Below are positions 56,647 through 64,000 of a stretch of DNA of 64,000 nt, one piece after another. The notes beneath the pieces were generated by a model. That model worked only from the letters and a program-made list of their open reading frames with translations. It ran no database searches and had not been told where the DNA came from. Every line of letters starts with the position of its first letter. The first letter of the stretch is position 1. This stretch comes from Lachancea mirantina (taxonomy: Eukaryota > Ascomycota > Saccharomycetes > Saccharomycetales > Saccharomycetaceae). Both the position numbers and the translations under genes were made by a program. The stretch spans positions 131,926 through 195,925 of the forward strand of contig LT598463.1 of the NCBI GenBank assembly GCA_900074745.1, given 5' to 3'.

Positions 56647-58686
56647 TCAATGAACACTTTCGTCATCCTCTGCTGTCAAGTCGACAAGGCCATGGAAAAG
56701 TTGACGTTTCGTAAAGCCAAAATCCAACGCGCCTTGGATCTGTTTGTGTTTTTTTAGCGGTGAGGTGTCGTTATCACTGGTTGCAGGCGACGATAATAAT
56801 AGCTTGCGCTTGGGAGAGTCTGCAACCTTTGTTTCTTTCTGCGGTTGCTCATCAAGATCGTGTTCCGCCAAAATTATCAGAGAACTATCGTTGCCTTCGG
56901 GTTCTGGCTCATCCGGAACAAAGAGAGATGGGCCCGCATCAAGGAAGACTTTTTCATGTGGTGCGAAATGCTCTTTCTGGGTATGCTCTTGGAATGCAGG
57001 TTTCCGAGGCGAAGTGTGAAGCTTCAAAAAATCGTCAAGATTATTTTTCTGGGACAATTCTCTTTTGCGGGGACTTCGTTTCGATGGGCTTGTTGACGTT
57101 AGGGCTTCTTTGGCTTTCTGATACGCTTCGACCAAAATGTGACTGTCATCGATAAGATTTTTAGGAATCGAAGTCATAAACTTATACGCGGCTTTGTCGA
57201 TTTGACGTCTGGTGGGGCTGCGACGTCGCGGACTTGAATGGGTCGTTGAATTTGGTTCTTTCAGACCGTTGCTGTCTGAATTTGCGGACTCTCTGACACC
57301 CGATAAAAACGTGTTGTACCTTATCCGCCAACATGGAACGCTGAAGTTTTTATCGCATAATTGACACATCCACTCTTCTACTATTTTGGTTGCCTTTGTA
57401 AGTTCATCGGCATTGTCCTTTTCATACAAAATTTTCTTCAGTAGGAAAGCTTCGTGGGCCCATTCATGAAGCCAGCGCGTCAAATCTGATATTCGTCTGT
57501 ACTCTTTCTCCATCAAAATCGTTTCAAGCTCTCTGAATCGAACCTCTGGCATGTTAGCTTTCCCACTAACATTCACAAAACCCGGTTTAAAGCAAAAGAG
57601 TGGTAACTCCGGATTGAGAAGAGGATGCATGTAAAACATGACTGCAGTGTCAGATGGCCAGCCTTTGAAACCTTCAGTCTCCTCAGAAAAGTATTTTCTG
57701 CCGAATAATCGTTTACTTTCTGCGCGACAGTAATTGAAAAGCCCAGTTTTAAAGGCTTCGTACTGAGCCCTACGATCATTAGCATTTTTCCGAAAGTCCT
57801 TAAAAATTTCCGCAAGCTCGTCAGCAAAACAGGGCATCTTATGCAATGCTATGTCAGTCGACTTTTTCGGTCCCAACCCTCGGACGCCTTGGTTATAATC
57901 TGCGCCAAGTAACACACAAAATAACGTCGCAGAAGCTTGATTCCAGTCTGAATTTCGGTCAAGGTCAAAAATCGTCAGCATATATTCGCGAGTGTCTTTG
58001 CCACTCTTAGAGGCCCGGTACGTCGCTGGAACGTCGTCCCAAAATTTAGAGAAGTTTCTCAAAACTTTGGTAGCTCCAAAAACGAAAACATCAGAATCGT
58101 TTGCCAGAACAAAATCCACCAATCCTTCTTTCTGAAGACGTGAACACTCTGCTTCTCCTTCGCCGCAGGCATCAACGAAAGAGATATTTAGTGCGTTCAA
58201 AACTTTCCGCACTAAATTGACGGATTGATCCGGGAAGCATTGGTATGCATATGTAGCACCATCATAACAATTAGTCGAAATATAGTGAAGTCCATCGTGC
58301 ACATCTTTTTCAACCCCGTAGTCCGTCGCCGAAAGGTCCTGAACCTGTTCTCCGGCGTCCAACTTCTTTAACTTGAACTGGTTCTTAAAGCTGGGCTTTC
58401 TGGGACCATCGAATACCAAAACGAACGTAATATCGAGCGAGATAAAGAGTTTCAAGCGACTTAGCAAGGAAACCAATGCCAATTCAACAGTTCGGTGATA
58501 TTTGTCTTCCACACCTTCTCCAAGGTTCTTGATAAATCCACATTCGAATAGCCAACTGTACGCATCGATCGCTATTTTCGGAGTGCGTCGATGAGCCTGC
58601 CTGAATTCATCGACAAAGAGTTTGAATGGGATGCGCCGATGATAAGTGTTTCTCTTTAGAGCTTCCCAAAGCGTTGGACTCCCCAT
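56647..58686 (-). CDS. YEN1: Holliday junction resolvase Yen1
   Basis: Yen1 (GEN1 type, Rad2/XPG family) cuts Holliday junctions in anaphase. The 679-residue product (S. cerevisiae 759) has the XPG-N part with Asp41 in AIDAYSW and Asp93 in VFDGPRKPSF. The XPG-I part has Glu178 and Glu180 in GEGEAECSRL and Asp197 and Asp199 in ANDSDVFVFG. The helix-two-turn-helix VLLGADYNQGVRGLGPKKS follows. All metal ligands are present. A 50-residue insertion separates the two nuclease parts. The disordered C-terminal third has several Ser-Pro sites near basic residues, as expected for Cdk control of its nuclear entry. In yeast YEN1 and GLN3 are neighbours (YER041W, YER040W), as here. Confidence 0.94.
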   Translation of the reverse strand: MGSPTLWEALKRNTYHRRIPFKLFVDEFRQAHRRTPKIAIDAYSWLFECGFIKNLGEGVEDKYHRTVELALVSLLSRLKLFISLDITFVLVFDGPRKPSFKNQFKLKKLDAGEQVQDLSATDYGVEKDVHDGLHYISTNCYDGATYAYQCFPDQSVNLVRKVLNALNISFVDACGEGEAECSRLQKEGLVDFVLANDSDVFVFGATKVLRNFSKFWDDVPATYRASKSGKDTREYMLTIFDLDRNSDWNQASATLFCVLLGADYNQGVRGLGPKKSTDIALHKMPCFADELAEIFKDFRKNANDRRAQYEAFKTGLFNYCRAESKRLFGRKYFSEETEGFKGWPSDTAVMFYMHPLLNPELPLFCFKPGFVNVSGKANMPEVRFRELETILMEKEYRRISDLTRWLHEWAHEAFLLKKILYEKDNADELTKATKIVEEWMCQLCDKNFSVPCWRIRYNTFLSGVRESANSDSNGLKEPNSTTHSSPRRRSPTRRQIDKAAYKFMTSIPKNLIDDSHILVEAYQKAKEALTSTSPSKRSPRKRELSQKNNLDDFLKLHTSPRKPAFQEHTQKEHFAPHEKVFLDAGPSLFVPDEPEPEGNDSSLIILAEHDLDEQPQKETKVADSPKRKLLLSSPATSDNDTSPLKKHKQIQGALDFGFTKRQLFHGLVDLTAEDDESVH

Positions 58687-59094
58687 TGTCCGAAATCACT
58701 TTTCAGAGTGGTTATTTCATAGGGAAAGTCCACCAAATTGTTAGTTTCTGAAGTTATTGAACTACGCAGAAAAGATCCAACTTTTTCCAGCTGCTACGGT
58801 CGTTTGCCAGGTCTTTGCTAGACGTTTGACGTTTGAAGTCTTAATTCGTTGCCAGATGCACTTTATACATTAACTCAGGTGAATTCCGAGGAAAGATTTG
58901 AGACCTTGTAGAGCCCGGCCAAGATTTTAGACTGGGATCAGACAGCCACATGCATTATATATTAAACAATTAGCTTACATCTCTTGTTCGTACGCCCGCG
59001 TCAACGTTAAGAAATGTGTGATGTGTTTGGTATTGTTATTGGTCTGTAGAATGAATCAGATCGTCTTTGCGTAGGCAGCGAATGTGCAATTCTT
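58687..59094. other. Intergenic region YEN1-GLN3
   Basis: This 408-base region between two minus-strand genes holds the YEN1 promoter and the GLN3 3' end. I see no recognisable element or gene. Confidence 0.4.
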
Positions 59095-61194
59095 CTAAAG
59101 TCCAAATTTGAGCCATTCGAGGTCCTCCATAACGACTTCTTTGGGTTTTTGGCCATTTGAAGGTGGTGGTGGTGGTACAGTATCGGCTCTTAAAGAGCTA
59201 CTTCTGCGACCGTTCGAATCGGCATAAACGCCTCTCTGCTGTTGTATTGAGTCAACATAGCTGTGCCTGGGCGATGCTGTGGCAGAAGATCTTTTGAGGG
59301 ATATGGGTTGTGGAGTAGCAAGGCCAGAAGTTGGCCCGCTGCCGTTGGCGTTATTAGGAGCCATTTGAGTCTGAGATCCCAAAGACTGGAACTGCGAAGA
59401 TATTGTCGCCTGTTGTAACTGCTGAGAAAGTAAAGAAGTCTGTGATTTGCGGGACGCAGGCCGCGATTGTACTTCTGAAGGGGAAAACAAGTCGAAAGGC
59501 GAGCGTGGGGACCTGCCCGTTTTGGGAGACGGTACAGAATTGGAACCCGATTGCCAAGAACCCGGGGCAGATATTGTCGAATTAGAGCTGCTCGCTAGAG
59601 CCAAAGTCTGAGGTGCGGCTTGTTGTTGGGGCTGCTGTTGTTGATGATGCTGCTGCAGCGAAGCTGCCATGAAAGATGATGAAGACATCATTTTGCGAGA
59701 TGATTTTCTGCGCGGTATAACCATGCCCGGCCGACTGCCGGAACTTGACAAAGTCTGGCCAGCGGATTGAGGCAAGGGGCTTGATGCGCCAAAAGATGCA
59801 CGAGGGGAGTTGGAAAACCGTGGCGACGATGCGGCGCTTTCACCTCCACTACTTGGGTGACTGTTGAGAAATTGGAACTGAGCCTGTGGAGTAGAACTGT
59901 TTGAGGATGGCTTCGGTAGAATTGGTACAACTGATCTCGAAGATGAAGACCTGTTGCTTGAATTTGAAGCGGAACTGGAAGTACTGGACCTCCGAGACTT
60001 TCGTGCCGATCCTGGTCCGGCAGAGGCCATTATGCGCTTATTATGGTTAAGTAGATTGCTGGAGTCGAGCTGATTGGAAGGTGTTTCGGTATTGGGATCG
60101 CCCACGCTGAATACAGCACTAGCTGGAACTTGCGATGAAGAAGTTGTCGCATACGTGGTGGTTAAAGCCGTCGAAACGGAAGTTTCTTCTCTGCCTTTGG
60201 TACTTGTGGGCTCGGTGCGAGGTGCGCTTGCCGAGTAACTAGTCTGAAATGATGGATCGATGTTGATATTGATGGGTTCGGGTCTCTTGGCCGGACTCGC
60301 CGATTTCAGGGGTTTTTTGTCCTTGGTATCAGCTACTGCTGCAGCTGTCGACTTCTTGGCCCTCTTCTTCGTATTTCTCTTTCTAATGATGTCGCTTTTC
60401 AGCGACAGCGGCCGCATCGTTCCATGAAGCTTTTGGAATAGACCACAAGCGTTACAGAGCGTATTTCCTTGCGCGTCTCGTCTCCAGAGCGGAGTCTTGA
60501 AAGTCTCACAGTTAAAACATTGCACCTGCGGTTTCTTTGGTACTTCTTGTGTGGAACCCTGCCGATAAGACGACAACGATGACGACGACATCGGCCGCGT
60601 CACGGAACTTTTCCGCACGGAGTTTGCTGTCGACGACGACGACAGCGGTATGCCACCGTCGTCGGCCAAATTTTTCGGTATCTGAGACGACGACCTTCGA
60701 GACGGTATCGTGGGTCTAAAGGGGATACCAGCTCCTTCGTCACCTGCCCTAGAGAACGAACTGCCCATATGGTCTGAATTCTTGACATCCTGATGGAATG
60801 GGCTACTCAGAAGTTGCGCGAAATTGGAACTACCATTCAGAGGAGTCCAGTTCTCTGAATTATAGCTATTCGGAGCACTTATAGTAGCAGAATCGCTCGT
60901 GTCTGTGGGAGTCATCATGAATTCATCAACGTTAAAACTCCACAACTGCGCAATTTCACCGTTTTGCTGGTTCATCACATCGACCGGGGGCTGCATAGGA
61001 GCCAAATCCTCGTGTTGTAAGGTCTCTTCATCGCCCAGCAGTGCTTGTTGTGAACGTGACCGTGACTGTTCGGAGCTTCCAGTGCTGGTAAAAGCTCCTA
61101 CCCAATTAACGTCCAACTCCTCGGGTAATATCTCTAGCATGGAGTCAAACCCGGTCGGGTTATTCTGGTTGTTCTCGCCGAATATATTGAACAT
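59095..61194 (-). CDS. GLN3: GATA activator Gln3 of nitrogen catabolite genes
   Basis: Gln3 activates genes for poor nitrogen sources and is held in the cytoplasm by Ure2 under TOR control. The 699-residue product (yeast 730) has a single GATA finger with Cys226, Cys229, Cys247 and Cys250 (C-x2-C-x17-C-x2-C) and the basic tail [15 protein letters not shown]. Near the N-terminus are acidic and aromatic segments ([12 protein letters not shown] and [14 protein letters not shown]) that fit activation motifs. The rest is Ser, Gln and Pro-rich, including a His/Gln run, and the end is DLEWLKFGL. Adjacency to YEN1 favours GLN3 over GAT1. Confidence 0.93.
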   Translation of the reverse strand: MFNIFGENNQNNPTGFDSMLEILPEELDVNWVGAFTSTGSSEQSRSRSQQALLGDEETLQHEDLAPMQPPVDVMNQQNGEIAQLWSFNVDEFMMTPTDTSDSATISAPNSYNSENWTPLNGSSNFAQLLSSPFHQDVKNSDHMGSSFSRAGDEGAGIPFRPTIPSRRSSSQIPKNLADDGGIPLSSSSTANSVRKSSVTRPMSSSSLSSYRQGSTQEVPKKPQVQCFNCETFKTPLWRRDAQGNTLCNACGLFQKLHGTMRPLSLKSDIIRKRNTKKRAKKSTAAAVADTKDKKPLKSASPAKRPEPININIDPSFQTSYSASAPRTEPTSTKGREETSVSTALTTTYATTSSSQVPASAVFSVGDPNTETPSNQLDSSNLLNHNKRIMASAGPGSARKSRRSSTSSSASNSSNRSSSSRSVVPILPKPSSNSSTPQAQFQFLNSHPSSGGESAASSPRFSNSPRASFGASSPLPQSAGQTLSSSGSRPGMVIPRRKSSRKMMSSSSFMAASLQQHHQQQQPQQQAAPQTLALASSSNSTISAPGSWQSGSNSVPSPKTGRSPRSPFDLFSPSEVQSRPASRKSQTSLLSQQLQQATISSQFQSLGSQTQMAPNNANGSGPTSGLATPQPISLKRSSATASPRHSYVDSIQQQRGVYADSNGRRSSSLRADTVPPPPPSNGQKPKEVVMEDLEWLKFGL

Positions 61195-62617
61195 TTAAGC
61201 CTTCTCTAATGCCACTTCAAAGGCTTTCCTCTCTCGCTTTGTGGAAAATTTTCGTCACCGTTAGTTTTAACCGATGCTCTTGAAAATTTCATGATGACTC
61301 GCTACGAGTCAAGTTCGTATTCTTTAAGGTGAAAAAGCGATGAGATTGGTGGAAATGCTTTGAAAGGGATAAAAGAATTCGGTTAGAGATACTAGGAGTG
61401 CTTCAATGGTGTTTAAAGGGCTCGGCTTGTGTATAATGGAATTTTGAACGAATTTGAAAGCGTTTCTGGAAGTCGCGCAAGGACTGGAAATCAAGGTCTG
61501 AGACTTGACAAGTATTGGGTTTCAACTTGGTATTGAAATAGGACACGAAGTTAAATACTCGTCGGCATTGTCATGAATGGATTGTGTAAAAAATCCCGTG
61601 TATATTCTTTTTTGTCGGGCTGTGTAGACCGCTCTGGATGCCGCTGTAGCTAATGAAGAGCAATCGATGAGCATGTGAGCGCACAGCGTTGATTTTCAAG
61701 CTGTGTTTCGCCCTCTGTGAGAGCCGCTTGGCTAATTTTTAGCAGGTGGAACTACCTGCCTCATGTCCATGTCTAAATTTTCCAACTCTTGGAAGTCAGT
61801 TTATCGTTTAATTCATTCACAACGACATTTGGTGAACAGAGCCTAAGAACATATGAAATGGACCTAGATTGTATGAGAGTTTGTATTCGTGTTTTGATGG
61901 CACTTCCCGGCTGTTAGTCAGTTTCAGGGACTACTCTACCCTGAGTATCCTTAGGACTTCTGTTTCGCTCATTGGCCAGGTTTCAAATCGATAGCCGGCG
62001 AGAGCTCGAAATGGTATTGAACACACTAAAAAGCGCTTAAATAGATGAGAGCGCGGAAGGTAGTGATTCATCCTTCTTAGTGCTTCTTTAAAGGTCGTTT
62101 CCCGGCCGATTTTTCTTCTCAAGCAAGCTACTTGGCGAAACTAAACAAAACTATATACCAAAAGGAAACACATTTTATCAGCTCTAACACACTCCAGGCA
62201 GCTACTAGCCTTGATTCGGATGCCTCGACACCCCACACGCGACCTCTTGACTTCCCAATTAGCCATAAAATTTCAACTCACCCAAAAGTCGTTCTCTCGA
62301 ACACTGAAAAAATCCCACATAATTCAAAAGTCATCAGCAATCAGAAGCTCCAATTATCGGCTACCTGTTTGCTATTTTAACCACCCCCATTTCGTTATCA
62401 CTCAGTTGAAAAACTGGCGCGTCTTGTGCCTGATTTACCCGCCCCAAAGGTTCGCGTTTTCATCGCTTCGCAAGCCTTTAATGAAAAACGAGATTAACTT
62501 CTAGAGTATTCATACCAGAATCAAAACACTCGAGATTGGTTGATTCAAGACAACTACACCTTCAGTCCAAGGGGGTTTTTCGAAGCGGGACACGTTCAGA
62601 ATCGTTTGAAATACCTA
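61195..62617. other. 1.4-kb divergent intergenic region GLN3-VRG4
   Basis: This is the second longest gap in the window. Open frames at 61931-62122 (minus) and 62132-62504 (plus) lack typical features and look like chance. A small inverted repeat (GCAGGT and ACCTGC arms) occurs near 61743. The frame of VRG4 is open for 26 codons upstream of its ATG but without another ATG. Long leaders are plausible for a regulated factor such as Gln3. I see no tRNA or snoRNA. Confidence 0.4.
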
Positions 62618-63604
62618 ATGTCGGAACTTAAAGTCGATACCGGTGCGTTTTCCCATATCGCGAACTCGGGCCCAATTTCGATCTTGGCGTACTGTGCCTC
62701 GTCGATCCTTATGACCGTGACCAACAAGTTCGTTGTCAATGGCAAGGACTTCAACATGAACTTTGTGATGTTGTCCGTGCAAGCCTTGGTGTGTACACTT
62801 GCGTTGGTGGTCCTCAAAGCCTTGGGATACGCGAAATTCCGTCCTTTGAACAAGACCGACACGAAAAACTGGTTCCCAATTTCAATTTTGCTTGTGCTCA
62901 TGATTTACACGTCGTCCAAGGCGTTACAATACCTTGCAGTTCCTATTTACACGATTTTCAAAAACTTGACCATCATTTTGATCGCGTACGGTGAAGTGTT
63001 GTTTTTCGGAGGTAAAGTCACTGCGATGGAGCTTTCGGCTTTTTTCTTGATGGTTTTCTCATCTGTTGTGGCCACTTACGGCGACAAGCAAGCTCTGTCC
63101 TCTAAAGCCATCGAAGGTGTTTCGACATCCGTGCTCAATGTCGGCTACGTGTGGATGTTTGCCAACTGTATTTCTTCGGCTTTGTTCGTGCTCATTATGA
63201 GAAAAAGGATCAAGTTGACCAATTTCAAAGATTACGACACCATGTTCTACAACAATATCTTGGCGCTCCCCATCATGCTTGTCTGCTCTTTCATGGTCGA
63301 AGACTGGTCCGCCCAGAACCTTTCCGTTAATCTCTCGCAAGAAATGCTCACTGTCATGGTCATTTCCGGTCTCACCTCCGTCGGTATCTCGTACTGCTCT
63401 GGTTGGTGTGTGAGAGTCACGTCTTCGACAACTTACTCCATGGTCGGCGCCTTGAATAAACTTCCAATTGCCCTTTCCGGCCTGATTTTCTTTGACGCTC
63501 CTAAGAACTTCTTGTCCTTCTTCTCCATTTTCCTGGGTTTCTTGGCAGGTATCGTTTACGCCGTTGCCAAACAGAAGAAACAACAACCACAGGTCAAGGC
63601 TTAG
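62618..63604 (+). CDS. VRG4: Golgi GDP-mannose transporter
   Basis: Vrg4 exchanges GDP-mannose for GMP across the Golgi membrane and supplies all mannosylation there. The 328-residue product from the ATG at 62618 (MSELK, as in yeast) has about ten membrane spans. The two substrate motifs are present: FYNN at about 210-213 and GALNK at about 277-281. The C-terminus is the basic KQKKQQPQ tail used for Golgi retention. S. cerevisiae has two copies, VRG4 (YGL225W) and HVG1 (YER039C). This single gene corresponds to both, again at a meeting point of the two blocks. Confidence 0.97.
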   Translation: MSELKVDTGAFSHIANSGPISILAYCASSILMTVTNKFVVNGKDFNMNFVMLSVQALVCTLALVVLKALGYAKFRPLNKTDTKNWFPISILLVLMIYTSSKALQYLAVPIYTIFKNLTIILIAYGEVLFFGGKVTAMELSAFFLMVFSSVVATYGDKQALSSKAIEGVSTSVLNVGYVWMFANCISSALFVLIMRKRIKLTNFKDYDTMFYNNILALPIMLVCSFMVEDWSAQNLSVNLSQEMLTVMVISGLTSVGISYCSGWCVRVTSSTTYSMVGALNKLPIALSGLIFFDAPKNFLSFFSIFLGFLAGIVYAVAKQKKQQPQVKA

Positions 63605-63874
63605 GGACACACTCTCTCCTCAGAGCTATTGACGTACATTTTCGCGAATTCCGCGAAATGCGATTAATGCAGTCTTGACCTGATATGATGGTCGTTATAT
63701 AGACATTACATTAAATTACTCTCTAACGCTACTAGAGTGTCCATATAATCGTGCGATTCTGGGCATCTCTGACCCTTTTAATTTTTAATCTAGTAAGTTG
63801 CAGATAACGATTTGCCAACTCTTCATTAGATTTGAATCTCACTATCCTGTAACTCTCATATGAAAACCTAGCGC
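63605..63874. other. Intergenic region VRG4-KRE29
   Basis: This 270-base region is AT-rich and should hold the VRG4 3' end and the promoter of the next gene. Nothing specific is seen. Confidence 0.4.
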
Positions 63875-64000
63875 ATGAAGCGAAGAAGAGACAGGTCATC
63901 AAGCCATGGCTCTTTTAGTAGAAGCTCTGACTCTACAGATTTCGTGGATGCCATTATGGACTCACAAGACTCGCTGGGTGAGCCCTTGCCTGTTGTAGGA
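63875..64000 (+). CDS. KRE29: Start of a KRE29-like gene, cut by the window edge
   Basis: An ATG at 63875 opens a frame that runs through the last base (42 codons). The peptide is basic at first, then Ser-rich, then acidic with VDAIMDSQDSLGEPLP, which faintly recalls the VPDSQ region of the S. cerevisiae Kre29 N-terminus. Kre29 is a subunit of the Smc5/6 complex. Assignment rests mainly on order: in yeast KRE29 (YER038C) follows HVG1 on the same strand. Too little sequence is present to be sure. Confidence 0.55.
   Translation, partial: MKRRRDRSSSHGSFSRSSDSTDFVDAIMDSQDSLGEPLPVVG

Noticed and set aside
62132-62504. Two plus-strand frames upstream of VRG4
   Set aside because: They overlap one another in different frames and are rich in rare patterns. 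They are probably leader or promoter sequence.
62540-62617. Longer VRG4 N-terminus
   Set aside because: There is no ATG in the extension, and MSELK is the known start of the yeast protein.
63059-63610. 183-codon open frame antisense to VRG4
   Set aside because: Same explanation: the sense strand encodes a clear transporter.

Overview
The window is nuclear DNA of a budding yeast (Saccharomycotina, family Saccharomycetaceae) that never went through the whole-genome duplication. It has compact, mostly intronless genes on both strands. Its rare introns are short, start with GTATGT or GTACGT and sit next to tiny first exons. Almost every gene has a one-to-one S. cerevisiae counterpart. The overall style suits a Lachancea-like genome, but the sequence alone does not prove the genus.

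From left to right the genes interleave three S. cerevisiae blocks without a break in order or orientation. One block is YGL247 to YGL225. The second is YFR048 to YFR039 in inverted orientation. After the SAP and SHE10 genes the YFR block is replaced by YER043 to YER038. This is the pattern expected of an unduplicated ancestor. Three protein genes do not fit and look like insertions or lineage-specific retentions: an aldo/keto reductase at 1881-2822, a PLP-dependent class-V aminotransferase at 35716-37032, and a GC-rich, frame-disrupted ketopantoate-reductase-like gene at 55167-56134 that is probably foreign.

Region by region: 1-1100 holds a degraded coding remnant. 1.1-11.9 kb holds BRR6 (nuclear pore assembly), the reductase, RAI1 (mRNA cap quality control), GUS1 (Glu-tRNA synthetase), an RMD8-like gene, RTF1 (Paf1 complex) and TAD1. 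12-25.6 kb holds an ankyrin protein, KAP114, BNA6 (NAD synthesis), DOC1 (APC/C), CSE1, HAP2, CNN1 (kinetochore) and MTO1. 26.6-35.2 kb holds ADE5,7, a spliced mitochondrial carrier, DUG1 (glutathione breakdown) and SEC15. 35.7-45.4 kb holds the aminotransferase, TAN1 (spliced), EMC4, a YGL230C homologue, IRC6, KEG1, ERJ5 and a SAP-family gene. 46.9-64 kb holds SHE10, SAH1, VID30, OST5 (spliced, easily missed), MTC3, MXR1, the foreign fragment, YEN1, GLN3, VRG4 and the first codons of a KRE29-like gene.

These are housekeeping genes rather than one pathway. I found no tRNA, rRNA, CRISPR array, centromere or intact mobile element. The points most worth following are the foreign broken gene between MXR1 and YEN1, the aminotransferase with its CACGTG and 16-bp palindrome promoter, the possible dual targeting of Dug1, the CCAAT cluster in front of HAP2, and the 45.4-46.9 kb gap with protein-like scraps.
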